From positions 1,613,094-1,628,093 of the forward strand of contig BLFN01000288.1 of assembly GCA_014634225.1 (NCBI GenBank): 15,000 nucleotides of DNA. Reading direction: 5' to 3'. This stretch comes from Acropora yongei (taxonomy: Eukaryota > Cnidaria > Anthozoa > Scleractinia > Acroporidae). Of this stretch, positions 1-15,000 are shown in pieces. How positions within the stretch are numbered: position 1 is the stretch's first letter; each line of letters starts with the position of its first letter. The position numbers and the translations under genes were made by a program. The notes below the pieces were generated by a model. It saw nothing but the letters and a program-made list of their open reading frames with translations. It was not told where the DNA came from and ran no database searches.

Positions 1-382
1 TTTTTTAGTAGTCGCAGGTTTTTCCTTTCATTAACGATGTTTTAGTTTCTCCCTTCTTTCGAAAATTTAACTGGTCGCCTCAATACATGTTACATTGAGT
101 CTTTCCTCCTAAAACTGAAAATGTTTCTCGCTACAAAAGCTCACGCGACAAAACACGTGATGATATATCGGATAATAAACACTGGTAAGAAAGATTTACG
201 ACAATAATGATGTTGATGGTTTTGTCTTTTTGAGTTGAAAGAGACGAGACCTGCTACTTCTCACTTGTTCATAAATGGTTGAATAAGACGATTATAAGAA
301 AGGCCCATATTTTGTCGCGGTTAGAAACTGAAACTATTTTGCTATTATGAGAAAATCAAATGAAATTAAGTTAAATATTTAC
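1..382 (-). other. Intron after L1, partial tandem-repeat copy
   Basis: I see no exon here. Positions 1-150 closely match 2130-2300 (for example GTAGTCGCAG at 7 and 2140, then the shared ATGTTTCTCG and GCGACAAAACA). This supports a tandem duplication about 2.15 kb apart. The right half resembles introns beside other linker exons. Confidence 0.6.
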
Positions 383-14245
<13,863 letters not shown>

Positions 14246-14426
14246 CTGAAAAATATGAGGGGAAGAAAACGCTGAAGGATTCGCTAATTCAACTCTACGG
14301 TTTTCTTTTACATTGGACTGTGTTCTCCTCCAAAACTAAAATATGTTTTTCACTGTCAACGCTAACGCAATGTCAGCTACGAAAGAATTGTCCATGAAAA
14401 GTAATGCATGATAACTAAGGAGCTAC
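14246..14426 (-). other. Upstream intron of CUB A to the edge of array homology
   Basis: This resembles the introns upstream of the other CUB units up to GTAATGCATGATAACTAAGG and AGCTAC, matching unit D's GTAATGCATGATAATAAAG and AGCTAC. Past 14426 the shared sequence and the GAT tract expected next are absent. This is the outer border of the duplicated array. Confidence 0.68.
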
Positions 14427-14580
14427 TTAAAAACATTCCTGAAAAAGCGTGTGTCAACAGATTTCATAATAATTATGCTTTTGTGAATGTTGTAAATTTG
14501 CATACGATAAAAAACATTTTAGTTATAATTTAGTATGCAACAAAATCAAATCTCACACGTGTTTTGAACCTTTCTTCCAG

Positions 14581-14750
14581 CTCTAAGGAAGCCTAAAAGT
14601 GCCGAGGAAGAGAGGAATTTAATCGAGCATGCTATCTCAAAGTCAACACGTGCAGTGACAAAATGGTCACTGAAAATTTTACTGGAATGGCAGAATGACA
14701 GGAAAAACAAAAATCCAGCAATCGAGCCTTGGGCCTTCACAACTGCATGA
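14581..14750 (+). pseudogene. Exon-like fragment resembling a Crypton/tyrosine-recombinase-derived protein
   Basis: After a good acceptor (TTTCTTCCAG) the plus strand is open to a TGA: LRKPKSAEEERNLIEHA, then ISKSTRAVTKWSLKILLEW, then QNDRKNKN and PWAFTTA. The pattern of a helix, KST, KW and then EWQNDRK recalls the N-terminal DNA-binding helices of Crypton-type recombinases and the ZMYM/KIAA1958-like genes derived from them. No catalytic domain follows. It is either a truncated copy or the terminal exon of a short transcript. The minus-strand open frame over the same bases is a shadow. Confidence 0.42.
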
Positions 14751-14950
14751 GCCCCATTACCCGGAGCCTTCATCTCCCATGCAAGCCCTCAGAGTCAACC
14801 CTTTCTGATGAAAAGTTATCTATAGAAATAGTTTTCGTGCAAGATTTGTCACGCCCTAATGCGTAATAACAAATCAACCAATGAGTGCGCAGCTCAGTCA
14901 TGCTCGTTTACATGTACTTTTTTTTGTGTTCTGAAGAAACTTTGACAACA
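14751..14950 (+). promoter_or_regulatory. Possible upstream region of the plus-strand start at 14951
   Basis: No exon is seen here. ACCAATGAG at about 14878 could be a CCAAT-type box, and TTCTGAAGAAAC lies close to the start codon. This is weak evidence, and the promoter reading depends on 14951 being a real start. Confidence 0.2.
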
Positions 14951-15000
14951 ATGGCGGAAAGCGTACGGGGAAATTTATCGGAGTCATCAAAAAGCAAAAG
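14951..15000 (+). CDS. Possible first coding exon of a rightward gene, cut by the window
   Basis: ATGG in a good eukaryotic start context (ACAACAATGG) opens a frame of 16 codons, MAESVRGNLSESSKSK, still open at the window edge. A polar Ser-rich start of this kind is common in Crypton-derived and other nuclear proteins, but so short a piece does not identify a family. Its closeness to the fragment at 14581 suggests both may belong to one repeated gene family. Confidence 0.35.
   Translation, partial: MAESVRGNLSESSKSK

Noticed and set aside
14546..14773. 75-codon minus-strand open frame at the right end
   Set aside because: It has no CUB or linker features and is the shadow of the plus-strand recombinase-like fragment, which has a better residue pattern and a splice acceptor.

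Overview
This is eukaryotic DNA, very probably from a marine invertebrate. A cnidarian such as a coral or sea anemone is my best guess. The sequence is AT-rich. Short exons with good GT-AG sites sit in long introns full of microsatellites and decayed retroelements. There are no bacterial-type operons, and the long open frames through the trinucleotide repeats are not genes. The species guess is inference from style (tandem secreted CUB modules, repeat types), not from a diagnostic marker.

One partial gene on the minus strand fills positions 383-14245. Read from high to low coordinates it has 14 exons that build seven tandem CUB domains (called A to G here). Each CUB domain is split over two exons of about 157 and 179 bp. 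Eight small Ser/Thr/Pro-rich linker exons of 51-78 bp follow (called L8 down to L1). All 22 exons are open. Every CUB pair is phase 1-2-1 and every linker exon is phase 1-1, so each module is symmetric and could be duplicated or skipped without a frameshift. The visible exons encode about 980 residues: roughly 785 of CUB and 195 of linker. The first exon (start codon, signal peptide) and the 3' end are not in the window. The product should be a secreted or cell-surface multi-CUB protein with a mucin-like tract; its exact role cannot be read from the sequence.

The locus grew by tandem duplication. CUB units share introns as well as exons, and the linker units share the same flanking intron sequences, including a (GAT)n seed that expanded separately in many copies. 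The large GAT variable repeat at 594-1015 and the GAT/GAA tract at 2840-2989 are extreme cases. Units A and E are nearly identical over about 700 bp including introns, which suggests recent exchange.

The introns carry insertions: a LINE reverse transcriptase relic (8838-9413) followed by a hammerhead-ribozyme-like motif (9521-9566), a 192-bp fold-back element with a 7-bp target duplication (11336-11527), a decayed 5S rRNA-like sequence (12026-12142), and a GC-richer unidentified interspersed sequence (about 2990-3298).

The array's homology stops at about 14426. The right end holds plus-strand material: an exon-like fragment (14581-14750) resembling the N-terminal region of Crypton/tyrosine-recombinase-derived proteins, and a possible first coding exon starting at 14951 and running off the window.
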